A stretch of 64,000 nucleotides of DNA from Sulfitobacter pontiacus (GCF_040790665.1 NZ_CP160849.1:1947501-2011500), one strand, 5' to 3'. Positions 9,068 to 18,209 are shown, numbered from the stretch's first letter. Notes: generated from the sequence alone by a model not told the origin. A program made the numbers and translations.

Positions 9068-9093
9068 AACGCGGCGATGCGCCAATGCGTTCC
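9068..9093 (-). promoter_or_regulatory. EcfG-type general-stress promoter for the DUF892 gene
   Basis: On the minus strand GGAAC and CGTT are separated by 17 bases, matching the alphaproteobacterial EcfG consensus (GGAAC, 16-17 bases, CGTT). The -10 element lies about 39 bases before the start codon at 9029, leaving a short leader. Seen directly; sigma-factor assignment is by consensus. Confidence 0.65.
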
Positions 9094-9194
9094 ACGCTGT
9101 CTGCGTGCGCGGCGACTTCGCGCGTGCCTTTATATGCACCCCAAAATCACACCTGTTCCGACGCGAGTTTTATCGCCCCCAACGTCGGAAGCGG

Positions 9195-9219
9195 GGAACG
9201 AAATTCAACTCTGACGGTT
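9195..9219 (+). promoter_or_regulatory. EcfG-type general-stress promoter for the small-peptide operon
   Basis: GGAAC (9195-9199) and GGTT (9216-9219) are 16 bases apart, close to the EcfG consensus. It points rightward into the 9262-11514 operon. With the divergent site at 9068-9093, both stress loci seem to share general-stress control. Confidence 0.6.
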
Positions 9220-9261
9220 GGGTCTTCAACAGCAGGAACGTGACAAAAAAGGAGAAATTGA

Positions 9262-9330
9262 ATGCATGGAATTTTCTACCTCATCGGCCTGATCGTGGTC
9301 GTTCTCGCCGTTCTCAACCTCATCGCCTAA
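9262..9330 (+). CDS. 22-residue single-pass membrane peptide
   Basis: A very short gene, MHGIFYLIGLIVVVLAVLNL plus IA. AAGGAG lies 7 bases before the ATG and TAA follows the last codon. The peptide is almost entirely one hydrophobic helix, so it should insert in the inner membrane. It starts an operon of membrane-associated stress proteins behind an EcfG-like promoter. Its function is unknown. The ribosome site, hydrophobic composition and the 15-base gap to the next gene argue that it is real. Confidence 0.7.
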   Translation: MHGIFYLIGLIVVVLAVLNLIA

Positions 9331-9345
9331 CAAAAGGAGCGCATC

Positions 9346-9906
9346 ATGACTGATACAAAAAATAGCAATCCTGCCGGCGCGCAGGACCTGAATGAAAAAG
9401 TAAAAGCCACCGCCGCTTCCGCTACGGATGAAGCCAAAGCGCGGGCGAAAGACGTGGCCGACACCGTTGCCTCCGATGCTGCGCGCTATGCAGACGAAGC
9501 CAAAGGTGCCGCTGCGAGCGAAGTCAAAGGCGTGGCCAGCGCATTGCGTACCGCCGCCGACGAATTGCGCAGCGGGTCGCCGCAAGAACGCACCTTTAGC
9601 CAGCTTGCAGACGGGCTTGCGGATGCTTCTGACTCCATGCGCGACAAGGATCTGGGCGAGATGGTCGACGCGGTAACTGACTTTGCCAAACGCAACCCCT
9701 TCGTGTTTCTGGGCGGTGCTGCCTTGGTCGGCTTTGCCGCAACACGGTTTGCCAAAGCGTCGAACACGGGCGCACGCGGCGAACGCTACGCCTACGAGGG
9801 CCGCGAGATGGAACGCCCCGTACCGGCAGAGCGCGCGCATAACCTTGATACAGGTGATGTCGCCAGCCCCGCCGTAAACACCACACCAAAAGGGAGCACA
9901 GTATGA
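9346..9906 (+). CDS. Alanine/lysine-rich protein with one membrane segment
   Basis: A 186-residue protein not assigned to a named family. The first 110 residues are low-complexity helix rich in Ala, Asp, Glu and Lys (LNEKVKATAASATDEAKARAKD), resembling stress or desiccation proteins. A hydrophobic stretch, FVFLGGAALVGFAATRFA, lies around residues 122-140, followed by a polar tail. AAAGGAG precedes the ATG. The stop overlaps the next gene, so translation is coupled. Neighbours and layout match the ElaB/YqjD-like clusters of small membrane stress proteins; that analogy is an inference. Confidence 0.82.
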   Translation: MTDTKNSNPAGAQDLNEKVKATAASATDEAKARAKDVADTVASDAARYADEAKGAAASEVKGVASALRTAADELRSGSPQERTFSQLADGLADASDSMRDKDLGEMVDAVTDFAKRNPFVFLGGAALVGFAATRFAKASNTGARGERYAYEGREMERPVPAERAHNLDTGDVASPAVNTTPKGSTV

Positions 9907-10301
9907 CCACCGATCCCAATAAATCCACCGGCAGCCTGCTGAGCGATGCGCTGACCCACGTCAGTTCGCTGGTCCGCAGCGAGGTCGATCTGGCCCGTGC
10001 CGAAGTAAACGAAAATCTGAAATCTGCGGGTGCGGCCATCGGTCTGATCGTCGGCGCTGTCGTCGTTGCCCTGACCGCATTGAACGTGCTGTCCGCGGCA
10101 TTGGTCGCAGCGCTCACCGAAGCAGGCATCTCTGCGGGGTGGTCGGCCCTGATCGTCGGCGTTGCCTTTGCACTGATCGCTTATGTGATGGTCAACAAAG
10201 GGACCAATGCGCTGAAGCTCAGCAGCTTGGCACCGACCCGCACCACCAAAAACGTAAAACGTGACGCGCAAGCCGTGAAGGAGGTTTACGATGACAAGTA
10301 A
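9903..10301 (+). CDS. Phage-holin-like membrane protein (DUF1469/YqjE type)
   Basis: A 132-residue protein with an amphipathic N-terminus (SLLSDALTHVSSLVRSEVDLARAEV) and two adjacent hydrophobic helices (IGLIVGAVVVALTALNVLSAALVAAL and WSALIVGVAFALIAYVMV). This is the Phage_holin_3_6/DUF1469 pattern, which in chromosomes occurs beside DUF3618 and ElaB-like genes and is not lytic. The start overlaps the previous stop and its stop overlaps the next start, forming a tight operon. Confidence 0.85.
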   Translation: MTTDPNKSTGSLLSDALTHVSSLVRSEVDLARAEVNENLKSAGAAIGLIVGAVVVALTALNVLSAALVAALTEAGISAGWSALIVGVAFALIAYVMVNKGTNALKLSSLAPTRTTKNVKRDAQAVKEVYDDK

Positions 10302-11514
10302 TAACCGCAGCCCCGAAGAAATCGAACGCGAGATCGAGCGCGAGCGCGCCGGATTGACCAGCACGCTGGATGATCTGCAAGACAAGTTTTCGGTCGAAAC
10401 CATCGCCCGCCAATTCTCGGATCAGTTCCGCGAGCACGGGGGCGACATTGGCCGCTCTGTCACGGATGCGGTAAAGCGCAATCCGATTGCGCTGGCGCTG
10501 ACCGGTGTTGGCCTCGCGTGGTTGATGGCCGGCGACAAGATGCCAAGCCGCGACCGCTATGTCTCGCGCGATGATCGCGATTATCGCGACACCCGCGGGC
10601 GTGCAAACTATTACGGTGTCCGCCACGACGACCACGACCTTCCGGTCAGCGCAGAACAGCATGGCGTTGTTCCCGTGGGCCAGCGTCGTGATTTGGGGCC
10701 ACAGCCCGGCGATCCGTCCAAGCCATATTACTCGGGCGATGTTGCGCGGACGGGTGATGTGCCCTCATGGGCGCTTACCGAAGATGATGATCAGCCCGGT
10801 ATCGCACAGCGTGCGGGCGACGCGGCATCGCGCGCCGGTGACCGTGTCTCGGGCGCGGCGTCCAGCGTAGCGGGGTCCGCCCAAAACGCAGGCTCTGCCG
10901 TGGCAGATAAAGCCAAGGGTGCAGCAGGTGCGGTGTCCGACGCTGGTCATTCCGTCGCATCGGGTGCCCGCGACTTTGCATCCTCCGCTTCCGAGCGCGC
11001 AGCGCAGTTGCGCCGCCGTCTGGCCGAGGGCACCGAAGACCTGTCAGAGCAAGCCCGCGAGCGCGTCATCGCCGCCCGTGAAAGCGCCGTTCGCGCCCGT
11101 GCGACAGCCGCCTCATATGGCCGCGAGGGTCGGGATCGTGCCGTTGATATGTATGAAGAGCAGCCGCTGATTGCCGGTGCGCTTGCGCTCGCCGTTGGGG
11201 CCGCTATCGGGGCCGCACTGCCCCGCAGCCGGACCGAGGACCGCTACATGGGGCAGCATAGCGACCAGCTGATGGCCGACGCTGAACGTATCTTCGCCGA
11301 AGAAAAGGCAAAGCTCGGCAAGGTTGCTCAGGCGGCCTCTGAAGAGGCGAAGAAGGTGTTGCGCGAAACCAAAGAGGACGCGGACGCCGCGGCCCCGGGT
11401 GATACAGCAGCAGATGCGATTGTTGAGAAGGCCAAAGCCTCTGGCCAACGTGTTGTCGACGCTGCCGAAGCCGAGGCGGATAAACAGGGTGTCGGAGAGG
11501 TCAAGAAGTCCTGA
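10291..11514 (+). CDS. DUF3618 domain protein with long Ala/Ser-rich helical region
   Basis: A 407-residue protein. Residues about 5-80 form a DUF3618 domain (SPEEIEREIERERAGLTSTLDDLQDKF ending in a hydrophobic ALALTGVGLAWLM segment). The middle holds repeats such as AGDAASRAGDRVSGAASSV and ASGARDFASSASERAAQLRRRL, like late-embryogenesis/apolipoprotein helices. A second hydrophobic stretch, PLIAGALALAVGAAIGAALP, lies near residue 290. It is likely membrane-attached and part of the stress-induced envelope operon. Function unknown. A terminator follows directly. Confidence 0.83.
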   Translation: MTSNNRSPEEIEREIERERAGLTSTLDDLQDKFSVETIARQFSDQFREHGGDIGRSVTDAVKRNPIALALTGVGLAWLMAGDKMPSRDRYVSRDDRDYRDTRGRANYYGVRHDDHDLPVSAEQHGVVPVGQRRDLGPQPGDPSKPYYSGDVARTGDVPSWALTEDDDQPGIAQRAGDAASRAGDRVSGAASSVAGSAQNAGSAVADKAKGAAGAVSDAGHSVASGARDFASSASERAAQLRRRLAEGTEDLSEQARERVIAARESAVRARATAASYGREGRDRAVDMYEEQPLIAGALALAVGAAIGAALPRSRTEDRYMGQHSDQLMADAERIFAEEKAKLGKVAQAASEEAKKVLRETKEDADAAAPGDTAADAIVEKAKASGQRVVDAAEAEADKQGVGEVKKS

Positions 11515-11533
11515 TACTGCCGATATAGCTGAT

Positions 11534-11563
11534 AAAAGCCCGCGCTTCATCGCGCGGGCTTTT
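11534..11563 (+). terminator. Rho-independent terminator of the stress operon
   Basis: A 12-bp stem AAAAGCCCGCGC / GCGCGGGCTTTT with a 6-base loop and a run of T residues, 20 bases after the DUF3618 stop. Confidence 0.92.
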
Positions 11564-11691
11564 TTGTGCCTTGTTGCTGGCGAAGGGGGCGGTAGGAACC
11601 GCAGATGCCCGACATGCTGAGATTGGTCGGTGCACAGTCCGCGGGTCTCTTTTCTTGCTGGGGCGGGTCCAGCCGTGATGCAGAAGCCCAC

Positions 11692-11725
11692 AAAAAAACC
11701 GGCGCAAGCTTCCGCCGCGCCGGTT
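11692..11725 (-). terminator. Rho-independent terminator of the molybdenum hydroxylase operon
   Basis: On the minus strand a 9-bp stem (AACCGGCGC / GCGCCGGTT) is followed by a run of T residues. It lies 23 bases past the stop of the large subunit at 11749. Confidence 0.88.
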
Positions 11726-11748
11726 GCTCTGTTTGCGGATGCCGCCGC

Positions 11749-13959
11749 TTACATCTCTGGCAGGTCCGACAGGATCTTGTCCATCGTCGCGGGCAGGTCA
11801 CGCACCCGCACACCGCAAGCGTCGTAGATCGCGTTGATGATGGATGCGCCTGCGCCGCAGATGCCCAGCTCTCCGATGCCTTTGGCCTGCATGGGGTTCG
11901 CCCAAGGGTCACGTTCCTGCACGAAGTTCACGGTCAGCTGTGGCACGTCAAGGTTTACCGGCACGTGGTATTCAGCCAGATCGTTGTTCACCAGATGGCC
12001 GTCGCGTTTGTCGAACATCAGCTCTTCGGTCAGCGCCATGCCGATGCCAAAGGTCATGCCGCCCAGACATTGCGAGCGCGCTGTCTTGGCGTTCAGGATG
12101 CGACCGGCGGCAAAGCTGCCGTGCATCCGGCGCACGCGCGTCTCGCCGGTGACGCTGTTGACACCGACCTCGGCAAAGAATGCACCGAAAGTGGCCTGGC
12201 GGCGGTCGGTCTGGGTGTCACCCTTCTTGATCGTGCCCCTGACCGTGAGCGGGCCATCCTTCGTGAATTCCGGCAGATCGGCGCGACGGTTGTTGGCGGT
12301 GGCGACACCATCTTGCAGGGTCAGGTCACATTCCTCTACGCCCATAGCCTTGGCGATCTTTTTGCGCAGGGCTTCGCAGGCGACAAAAACCGACCCGCCC
12401 GAGGATGCGGCCCCCCAGCTGCCACCGGATCCGGCGGCTTTGGGCAGGCTGCTGTCGCCCAAACGCACGGTCACACGGTCCGAGGGCACGCCCAGCATCT
12501 CGCCCGCAATCTGGGTGAGGATCGCATAGGTGCCCGTGCCGATGTCGGTCATATCGGTTTCAACGAGCAGGCTACCGTCCTGGTTCAGGGTCACGCGGGC
12601 GTGGCTTTCGCCCAGCATATTGACGCGAGTGGCAGAGGCCATGCCGTAGCCGATCAGCCATTCACCATCCGTCTTGCCGACCTCGCGGCTGTCCCAGCCA
12701 AAGGTCTTGGCCCCATCATCCAACGCCTCGGCCAGTTTGTGGGACGAGAATGCGCGCCCGTCTGACGGGTCGACATCCGGAATGTTGCGTTTGCGCAATT
12801 CGACAGGGTCGATGCCACTTGCGACCGCCAGTTCGTCCATCGCGATTTCAAGCGCGGTGATCCCAACCGCTTCCCCCGGCGCGCGGACAGAGCCTGCACA
12901 CATGCGGTTGATCCGCTTGATGTGCATCCCGATCTCGCGGTTCTCACCACGGTAAAGGAATGGCGTGGCCTGGGCTACCGGCTCTGCAAAGCTTTCGTCC
13001 ATCAGTTGTGACACGGTGGAATCGTGCCCGATGCCGGTCATGCGCCCGTCGGCATCCGCGGCGAGCTTGATGTGCTGCACGGTCTCGGATCGACGCATTG
13101 TCGCTTCTAGCACCTGCTGGCGCGTCAATACGACAGCCACCGGTGCCCCCAGCTCGCGCGCGGCGAGCGCCGCGGCCACGGCCTCGTGGCTGATCCCCAG
13201 TTTGGAACCGAAGCCCCCCCCCACGAACGGGGCCAGAATATGGACATTCTCTGGGTCGATCCCAAGGGCGTCGGCCAGTTCATTCACATTGTATTTGAGC
13301 ATCTGGTACGACCCGCGCAGGGTCAGCTTGTCGCCGTCCCATTGCGCGATCGCGGCGTGGGGTTCCATCGCCGACGAGCTATGCCCGCCGGTGCGATAGG
13401 TTTCGTCCACGGTATAGGCAGCCTGCGACAGGGCGGCGTCCAGATCACCTTGGGAGGATTGTTTTTCCTTCGGTGTCTCGATCTCTGCCGTTTCCAGGTC
13501 GGTGACCGCATCGTCGGGCGTGATCTGAAGCTCGACCATATGGGCCGCGTGGCGGGCCTGCTCGAACGTATCGGCGACCACCAAACCCACGGGCTGACCG
13601 ACATAGGAGATCTTGCCGTCTGGCTGCACCGGTGCTTCGTTCGCGGTGCCTTGGGCGGGATTACGCAGGAAGGTCTTGCCGTGGAACACACCGCGCACCC
13701 CATCCAGCTTGCGGATCGCCTCGGCGTTCAGGCCGGTGACCTGACCGCCCGCGACAGGGGCGCGGACCAAAACGCCTGTCATCATGCCTGTCGGCTGATC
13801 CTCATGCGCATAGGTGGCGCGGCCTGATACTTTCAGCGGGCCGTCAGGACGGTCCATGCCAGTGTGGATCAACCCCTGAACCGTGGCATCCAGCCGGTTG
13901 CGGTCATCGGGTTCATCCATCGTCAGTTCGGCGGTCGAAATATTGCTACCGTCGGTCAT
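11749..13959 (-). CDS. Molybdenum hydroxylase large subunit (PaoC/xanthine dehydrogenase family)
   Basis: A 736-residue catalytic subunit binding the molybdenum cofactor. The start [12 protein letters not shown] overlaps the stop of the FAD subunit. Seen are the hammerhead domain ([13 protein letters not shown]), the cofactor-binding [11 protein letters not shown] and [13 protein letters not shown] segments, and the catalytic glutamate near the C-terminus ([11 protein letters not shown], Glu697). The order 2Fe-2S, FAD, Mo subunit matches E. coli PaoABC (YagTSR), which oxidises aromatic aldehydes. The real substrate cannot be told from sequence. A longer reading frame reaching 14475 is only read-through of the neighbour's region. 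Confidence 0.88.
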   Translation of the reverse strand: MTDGSNISTAELTMDEPDDRNRLDATVQGLIHTGMDRPDGPLKVSGRATYAHEDQPTGMMTGVLVRAPVAGGQVTGLNAEAIRKLDGVRGVFHGKTFLRNPAQGTANEAPVQPDGKISYVGQPVGLVVADTFEQARHAAHMVELQITPDDAVTDLETAEIETPKEKQSSQGDLDAALSQAAYTVDETYRTGGHSSSAMEPHAAIAQWDGDKLTLRGSYQMLKYNVNELADALGIDPENVHILAPFVGGGFGSKLGISHEAVAAALAARELGAPVAVVLTRQQVLEATMRRSETVQHIKLAADADGRMTGIGHDSTVSQLMDESFAEPVAQATPFLYRGENREIGMHIKRINRMCAGSVRAPGEAVGITALEIAMDELAVASGIDPVELRKRNIPDVDPSDGRAFSSHKLAEALDDGAKTFGWDSREVGKTDGEWLIGYGMASATRVNMLGESHARVTLNQDGSLLVETDMTDIGTGTYAILTQIAGEMLGVPSDRVTVRLGDSSLPKAAGSGGSWGAASSGGSVFVACEALRKKIAKAMGVEECDLTLQDGVATANNRRADLPEFTKDGPLTVRGTIKKGDTQTDRRQATFGAFFAEVGVNSVTGETRVRRMHGSFAAGRILNAKTARSQCLGGMTFGIGMALTEELMFDKRDGHLVNNDLAEYHVPVNLDVPQLTVNFVQERDPWANPMQAKGIGELGICGAGASIINAIYDACGVRVRDLPATMDKILSDLPEM

Positions 13960-14930
13960 TGCTGTACCCCCGTGAGTTCCTTGAGTGTGGCGATAAGCGT
14001 GCGTCGCGCCAGCGGCACCTTGAACGCATTGCCCTCTTTCGGTGCGGCCTCCGCGACCAGAATATCGGCGGCTTTGCCGAACACCTCGCGCGCGGGTTCT
14101 TGCCCGATCAACGCGTCCTCGACCGCCGGATCGCGCCATGGCATTGATCCGATACCACCGCAGGCAATCGCGGCTTGGGTGATCTTGCCATCCGTCACCT
14201 TGATCCGCGCCGCGACCGATACCATCGCAAAGGCGTAGGACGCGCGGTCGCGTACCTTGCGGTAGGTTTGGCGACCCTCGGCGGGGGCGGGGAGGATCAC
14301 GGCGGTGATCAACTCGCCCGGTTGCAAGACGGTTTCGACGGCGGGGTCGGTGGGGATCAGATAGAAGTCGGACAGCGGCACAGTGCGGGTCAAACCATCG
14401 GTGGTCTCGATCTCGACCTCGGCCCCTAACATCTGCATGGCCACCGCCATATCGCTGGGGTGGCTGGCAATACATTTGTCGGTCACACCAAGGATCGCGT
14501 GCAGACGGTTGGCCCCCTCCATCGCACTACAGCCGGAGCCGGGGTCGCGTTTGTTACAGGGCTGATCAGTGTCGTAAAAATAGTAGCAGCGGGTGCGTTG
14601 CAGCAGGTTGCCACCCGTGGTCGCCTTGTTGCGCAACTGGCCGGACGCGCCCGCCAGCAGAGCGGAGGAGAGTGCGGCATAATCCGACCGTACGGTCATA
14701 TCCGCCGCCAGATCAGAGTTGGTGACCAAGGCACCTATGCGCAGCCCGCCGTCGCGGGTTGGGGTGATCTGTTTGAGGGCCAAACGCGAGATATCGACCA
14801 GCCGGTCCGGGGTCATCACCTCTAGCTTCATAAGGTCCAGCAGATTGGTGCCCCCGGCGATGATCGTGGCATCTGGGGTGCCGGTGACATCGCTATTCGC
14901 ACCGGCGCGGATGTAATCGAACTGTTTCAT
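13956..14930 (-). CDS. Molybdenum hydroxylase FAD subunit with extra Fe-S motif (PaoB-like)
   Basis: A 324-residue FAD-binding subunit (CO dehydrogenase flavoprotein fold) carrying electrons between the Fe-S subunit and the final acceptor. The FAD pyrophosphate loop is TIIAGGTNL (22-30) and a second flavin contact is [12 protein letters not shown]. Cysteines 115, 125 and 134 ([18 protein letters not shown]) match the insertion that binds an additional 4Fe-4S cluster in PaoB and 4-hydroxybenzoyl-CoA reductase types. ATGA overlap with the large subunit shows coupled translation. Confidence 0.87.
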   Translation of the reverse strand: MKQFDYIRAGANSDVTGTPDATIIAGGTNLLDLMKLEVMTPDRLVDISRLALKQITPTRDGGLRIGALVTNSDLAADMTVRSDYAALSSALLAGASGQLRNKATTGGNLLQRTRCYYFYDTDQPCNKRDPGSGCSAMEGANRLHAILGVTDKCIASHPSDMAVAMQMLGAEVEIETTDGLTRTVPLSDFYLIPTDPAVETVLQPGELITAVILPAPAEGRQTYRKVRDRASYAFAMVSVAARIKVTDGKITQAAIACGGIGSMPWRDPAVEDALIGQEPAREVFGKAADILVAEAAPKEGNAFKVPLARRTLIATLKELTGVQQ

Positions 14931-15433
14931 GACTGCCCCTTCGCCGTTTCGCGGATCGCATCGACAATGTTGGGGTAGGCGGCGCAGCGACAAATATTAC
15001 CGGACATCCGCTCTGATATCTCGTCGTCGGTCAGCTCGGGCGAGGCTGTCAGACTGCCGGATACGTTAGAGGGCCAGCCGGCTTTGAACTCTTCGAGCAT
15101 GGCGGTGGCTGAGCAGATCTGACCCGGTGTGCAATAGCCGCACTGGAAACCGTCGTGTTTGACAAAGTTCTGCTGCATGTCAGACAGGTTGCGTTCGTCG
15201 CCCAGACCCTCGATCGTGGTGATCTCGTCGCCGTCATGCATACAGGCGAGCGTCAGGCAGGAATTGATGCGGCGGCCGTTGACCATGACGGTGCAGGCAC
15301 CGCATTGGCCGTGGTCGCAGCCCTTTTTGGTGCCGGTGAGGTTCAGGTGGTTGCGCAGCGCATCCAGCAGCGACGTGCGGGTGTCGGCGTCAAGACTATG
15401 GTCTTCGCCGTTAACGGTCAGTGTCGTCTTCAT
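14927..15433 (-). CDS. Molybdenum hydroxylase 2Fe-2S subunit (PaoA-like)
   Basis: A 168-residue subunit holding two 2Fe-2S clusters. The plant-ferredoxin type ligands are C39, C44, C47 and C59 ([15 protein letters not shown]), and the C-terminal helical cluster uses C98, C101, C148 and C150 ([18 protein letters not shown]). E. coli PaoA has a Tat leader; this one starts [10 protein letters not shown] with none, so a cytoplasmic enzyme is expected. It is the first gene of the operon and overlaps the FAD subunit by 4 bases. Confidence 0.88.
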   Translation of the reverse strand: MKTTLTVNGEDHSLDADTRTSLLDALRNHLNLTGTKKGCDHGQCGACTVMVNGRRINSCLTLACMHDGDEITTIEGLGDERNLSDMQQNFVKHDGFQCGYCTPGQICSATAMLEEFKAGWPSNVSGSLTASPELTDDEISERMSGNICRCAAYPNIVDAIRETAKGQS

Positions 15434-15488
15434 GAGGAGGGGGCCCTTTGTCTTGTGACATCTATGAAGAAGAACCCCCGCCAGCGGG

Positions 15489-16430
15489 TCAGGGTTCCGC
15501 TATGGGAAGGTTGCTTTCGTCGTTTGGACGTAGGGCGGCCTCTGCCACGTCGTCGCGGGCGCGGCCCAGTAGCCAATCGCGGACATGGGCGGCACCGCTT
15601 GGGGAGCCTTGCCGTGGGGACAAAAGGTAAAACCCGCTACCACCGCTCAATGCGCCTTCAATCGGTTGCACCAGCCGTTTCGCACGCAGATCACGCTGGA
15701 CAAGAAACCGGTTGGCAAGGGCGATCCCCTGACCGGCAAGCGCCGCATCAAGGCTAAGCGTCGTCTGGTTGAACCGCAGACCTCGCGCCGTCGGGACATC
15801 GCGCCCAAAGGCCGTTTTGATGAACTGCGGCCAAAGATCGTGCGTGTCATGCAGCAGTGTCGCCACTGCGATACCTGCCGCGTCCATCGGCGTGTTCAGC
15901 GCTTCTGCCAAATGGGGGGCGCAGACGGCGACGATCTGCTGCTCGAACAACAGATCAGCGCGCAGGCTCGCCCCGAACGGCGGATTGCCCTGCCGCACGG
16001 CAAGGTCGATACCATCCGCGTGAAAGCTGGACACTCTTTCGGTCGCGGTGATGCGCAGATCAATGCCGGGGTGCGCTTGGGTAAAGGCAGCCAGTCGGGG
16101 GATCAGCCATTTCGACGCAAAGGTCGGGGTGACACTGATCGTGACGTGGGACGGCGCGGTGCGCAGCGCATCTGTTGCATCGGCCATCTGGTCGAAGGCG
16201 CGGGAAATCGCGATGTGATAGGCGCGCCCCTCTTCGGTAAAGGCCAACCCGCGCGGCTCTCTGAGAAAGAGACGCAGGTTCAGGTGGTCTTCTAGCCCGC
16301 GCACCTGTTGGGCCACGGCACCTTGAGTCACGCCCAATTCATCAGCTGCGGCGCGAAAGGTAAGATGGCGGCCCGCCGCTGCAAAGGCGCGCAGCCCGTT
16401 CAGAGGGGGGAGGTCGTTCGAGGTCGGCAC
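15489..16430 (-). CDS. LysR-family transcriptional regulator (GcvA-like)
   Basis: A LysR regulator of about 313 residues. The N-terminal helix-turn-helix reads LPPLNGLRAFAAAGRHLTFRAAADELGVTQGAVAQQV, close to the GcvA branch, and is followed by a periplasmic-binding-like sensor domain. GTG at 16430 places the DNA-binding domain about eight residues from the start, as usual for the family; the frame stays open to 16529. It lies 55 bases upstream of the molybdenum hydroxylase operon on the same strand and diverges from the SDR gene, so either could be its target. Confidence 0.8.
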   Translation of the reverse strand: MPTSNDLPPLNGLRAFAAAGRHLTFRAAADELGVTQGAVAQQVRGLEDHLNLRLFLREPRGLAFTEEGRAYHIAISRAFDQMADATDALRTAPSHVTISVTPTFASKWLIPRLAAFTQAHPGIDLRITATERVSSFHADGIDLAVRQGNPPFGASLRADLLFEQQIVAVCAPHLAEALNTPMDAAGIAVATLLHDTHDLWPQFIKTAFGRDVPTARGLRFNQTTLSLDAALAGQGIALANRFLVQRDLRAKRLVQPIEGALSGGSGFYLLSPRQGSPSGAAHVRDWLLGRARDDVAEAALRPNDESNLPIAEP

Positions 16431-16547
16431 AGTAGAAATCCTATCGTCATGCAGCAGTATGTCTGGCTGGTCGAAGCATTGCAAAGCGCTTACCTGCTGT
16501 GAAGCAGACGCGCTAGCGCTGTCTAACACATATAGGAGGCAAACGTC

Positions 16548-17252
16548 ATGAGTGTAGAAAAAGTAGCGTTAATCACAGCGGGCGGCAGCGGCATGGGGGC
16601 AGGGGCTGCCAAAAAGCTTGCCGCCGATGGGTTCAAGGTCGCGATCCTGTCGTCCTCTGGCAAAGGCGAAGCACTGGCCAAAGAGCTTGGCGGCTTCGGT
16701 GTCACCGGCACCAACCAGTCGGTTGATGATCTGGCGCAATTGGTCGATGGCGCTATGGAGCGGTGGGGGCGCGTGGATGTGCTGGTGAACTCGGCCGGTC
16801 ACGGACCCAAGGGCGACATCTTGGAGATGACGGATGACGATTGGCATCAGGGCATGGACGTGTACCTGATGAACGTGATCCGACCCACGCGACTGGTGAC
16901 CCCGATCATGGCAGCACAGGGCGGCGGCGCGATCATCAACATCTCTACCTTCGCGGCGTTCGAGCCCGACCCGCTATTCCCCACATCAGGGATTTTCCGC
17001 GCGGGGCTTGCAGGGTTCGCCAAGCTTTACGCCGATCAATACGCAGACAAGAACATCCGCATGAACAATGTCTTGCCGGGGTTCATCGACAGCCTGCCCG
17101 AAACAGACGACCGCCGCGCGCGCATCCCCATGGGCCGGTATGGCACCGAGGCAGAGGTCTCCTCCCTCATCGGGTGGTTGGCGTCCGACCAAGGCGGCTA
17201 TGTCACCGGTCAGAACTGGCGCATCGACGGAGGGCTGACCCGTGCCGTCTGA
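16548..17252 (+). CDS. Divergent short-chain dehydrogenase/reductase lacking the catalytic Tyr-Lys pair
   Basis: A 234-residue Rossmann protein. The nucleotide loop GGSGMGAG and the NSAG motif are present, and the active-site Ser is in INISTFAAF. Where classical enzymes have YxxxK, this one reads SGIFRAGLAGF, so Tyr is Ser and Lys is Arg. It may bind NAD(P) without classical oxidoreductase chemistry, or use other residues. AGGAGG precedes the ATG. The small membrane gene at 17242 overlaps its 3' end. Confidence 0.83.
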   Translation: MSVEKVALITAGGSGMGAGAAKKLAADGFKVAILSSSGKGEALAKELGGFGVTGTNQSVDDLAQLVDGAMERWGRVDVLVNSAGHGPKGDILEMTDDDWHQGMDVYLMNVIRPTRLVTPIMAAQGGGAIINISTFAAFEPDPLFPTSGIFRAGLAGFAKLYADQYADKNIRMNNVLPGFIDSLPETDDRRARIPMGRYGTEAEVSSLIGWLASDQGGYVTGQNWRIDGGLTRAV

Positions 17253-17490
17253 TCTGATTGCCTTGCGCAGCAGCACCCGACTTGCGTTCTGGATCAAATG
17301 GGCCGCGTCGATCGTGCAGATCCTCGGATACGCCGCAACGGGATTCGGCTGGACGCCATGGAACCTCTATCTGTTCATCGTCGGCGTCATCGGTTGGTTC
17401 ATCGTGGGCACCCTGTGGAATGACAGGGCGATCATGCTGATCCACCTTGTCGCACTGGGGTCGATGATGGTTGGCATGGCCAGCCAATAG
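17242..17490 (+). CDS. Small membrane protein of unknown function
   Basis: An 82-residue protein with three hydrophobic stretches (IKWAASIVQILGYAATGF, LYLFIVGVIGWFIVGTLW, IMLIHLVALGSMMVGMA). It starts at GTG 17242 inside the end of the SDR gene, so it is translationally coupled. I do not recognise a named function; the pattern looks like a conserved small Rhodobacteraceae membrane protein. Confidence 0.72.
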   Translation: MPSDLIALRSSTRLAFWIKWAASIVQILGYAATGFGWTPWNLYLFIVGVIGWFIVGTLWNDRAIMLIHLVALGSMMVGMASQ

Positions 17491-17839
17491 CGCGTTTGGC
17501 ATCGCCCCTGCTGGCCGCATCGCCACCTGAGTATGTGAAGCCGTTGGGGCCATGCTAGCTACACAGACTTAAGACCCCTCCCCAAGGGTTCTTTATGCTG
17601 CCGCTCGGCCACCTTGGGTGGCTGGGTACGGCAGAGACTTCGAGGGGGGCGGGTGCCCCTGATCTCTTTCGGATGGTTTACCGCGACCAATGCCTATCTC
17701 CGGTAGCTCTCATCACCTCTGTCTCCCGTCGAGAACGAAGATTAGCCTGCTTGGGTATCGATCACGCTGGGGCGGAAACGGGGGCAATAATACCACCACC
17801 GGATGGGCCAAGTGCTTACGCTATTCATCTAAAGTGAAG
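17491..17839. other. Intergenic region with nested inverted repeats
   Basis: No convincing gene lies in these 349 bases. Three nested complementary segments are seen: CCCCTC 17575-17580 with GAGGGG 17642-17647, CTGCCG 17598-17603 with CGGCAG 17629-17634, and GCCACC 17608-17613 with GGTGGC 17617-17622 around a TTG loop. This could be a small structured RNA of about 75 bases or part of a longer one. No known family was recognised. Confidence 0.4.
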
Positions 17840-17914
17840 TGGCTGGGATGGTAGGATTCGAACCTACGGTACACTGTACCAAAAACAGTTGCCTTACCAC
17901 TTGGCTACATCCCA
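17840..17914 (-). tRNA. tRNA-Gln (anticodon TTG)
   Basis: The minus strand folds as a complete tRNA with encoded CCA. The acceptor begins TGGGATG. The anticodon loop TTTTGGT, between ACTGT and ACAGT, gives anticodon TTG. The T-arm contains GGTTCGAATCC. The TGGG start and UUG anticodon are typical of bacterial tRNA-Gln. Confidence 0.95.
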
Positions 17915-18209
17915 ACGTGTGGGCGTAATTAGTCCGGAGTGCGGGGGGGTGCAATACCTTTCTGGAGAAAAAGTGGGGAGAATCTCGGAATTTATTCTTG
18001 AGCCGTGTTTGGGGCAGAGCAGGCTGTGTTCTATTGGGGAGGATCAGCGGGGTCGCTCGGCCGCAGGGGGCCTATTGCCGCTGTATGTCTTGCTGCTGAT
18101 ATCGTGCATCCGAGCTAACACGTGATTGCGCGAAAGGGGGGACGTGGGGGCGCACCGCCGCCGTCCTCCCTCGCTTCAACGGGGCGGTATGTGTCGCGTG
18201 CTAGGGCTG
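17915..18209. other. Intergenic region upstream of tRNA-Gln
   Basis: About 295 bases between the tRNA and the broken oxidoreductase gene. The part next to 17915 should hold the tRNA promoter on the minus strand. A G-run is seen at 17943-17949. Short open frames here have no ribosome site and no family resemblance. Confidence 0.35.

Noticed and set aside
9903-10301. Holin-like gene as part of a phage remnant
   Set aside because: Neighbours are chromosomal stress-type genes (DUF3618, Ala-rich protein), and DUF1469 proteins commonly occur there without any phage.
13960-14475. N-terminal extension of the molybdenum subunit reading frame
   Set aside because: The open frame runs antisense-phase through the FAD subunit gene and encodes Arg/Pro-rich sequence without family similarity. 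ATG 13959 with overlap to the FAD subunit fits the family start.
17595-18125. Short open frames around tRNA-Gln
   Set aside because: No ribosome sites or recognisable domains, and one overlaps the tRNA.
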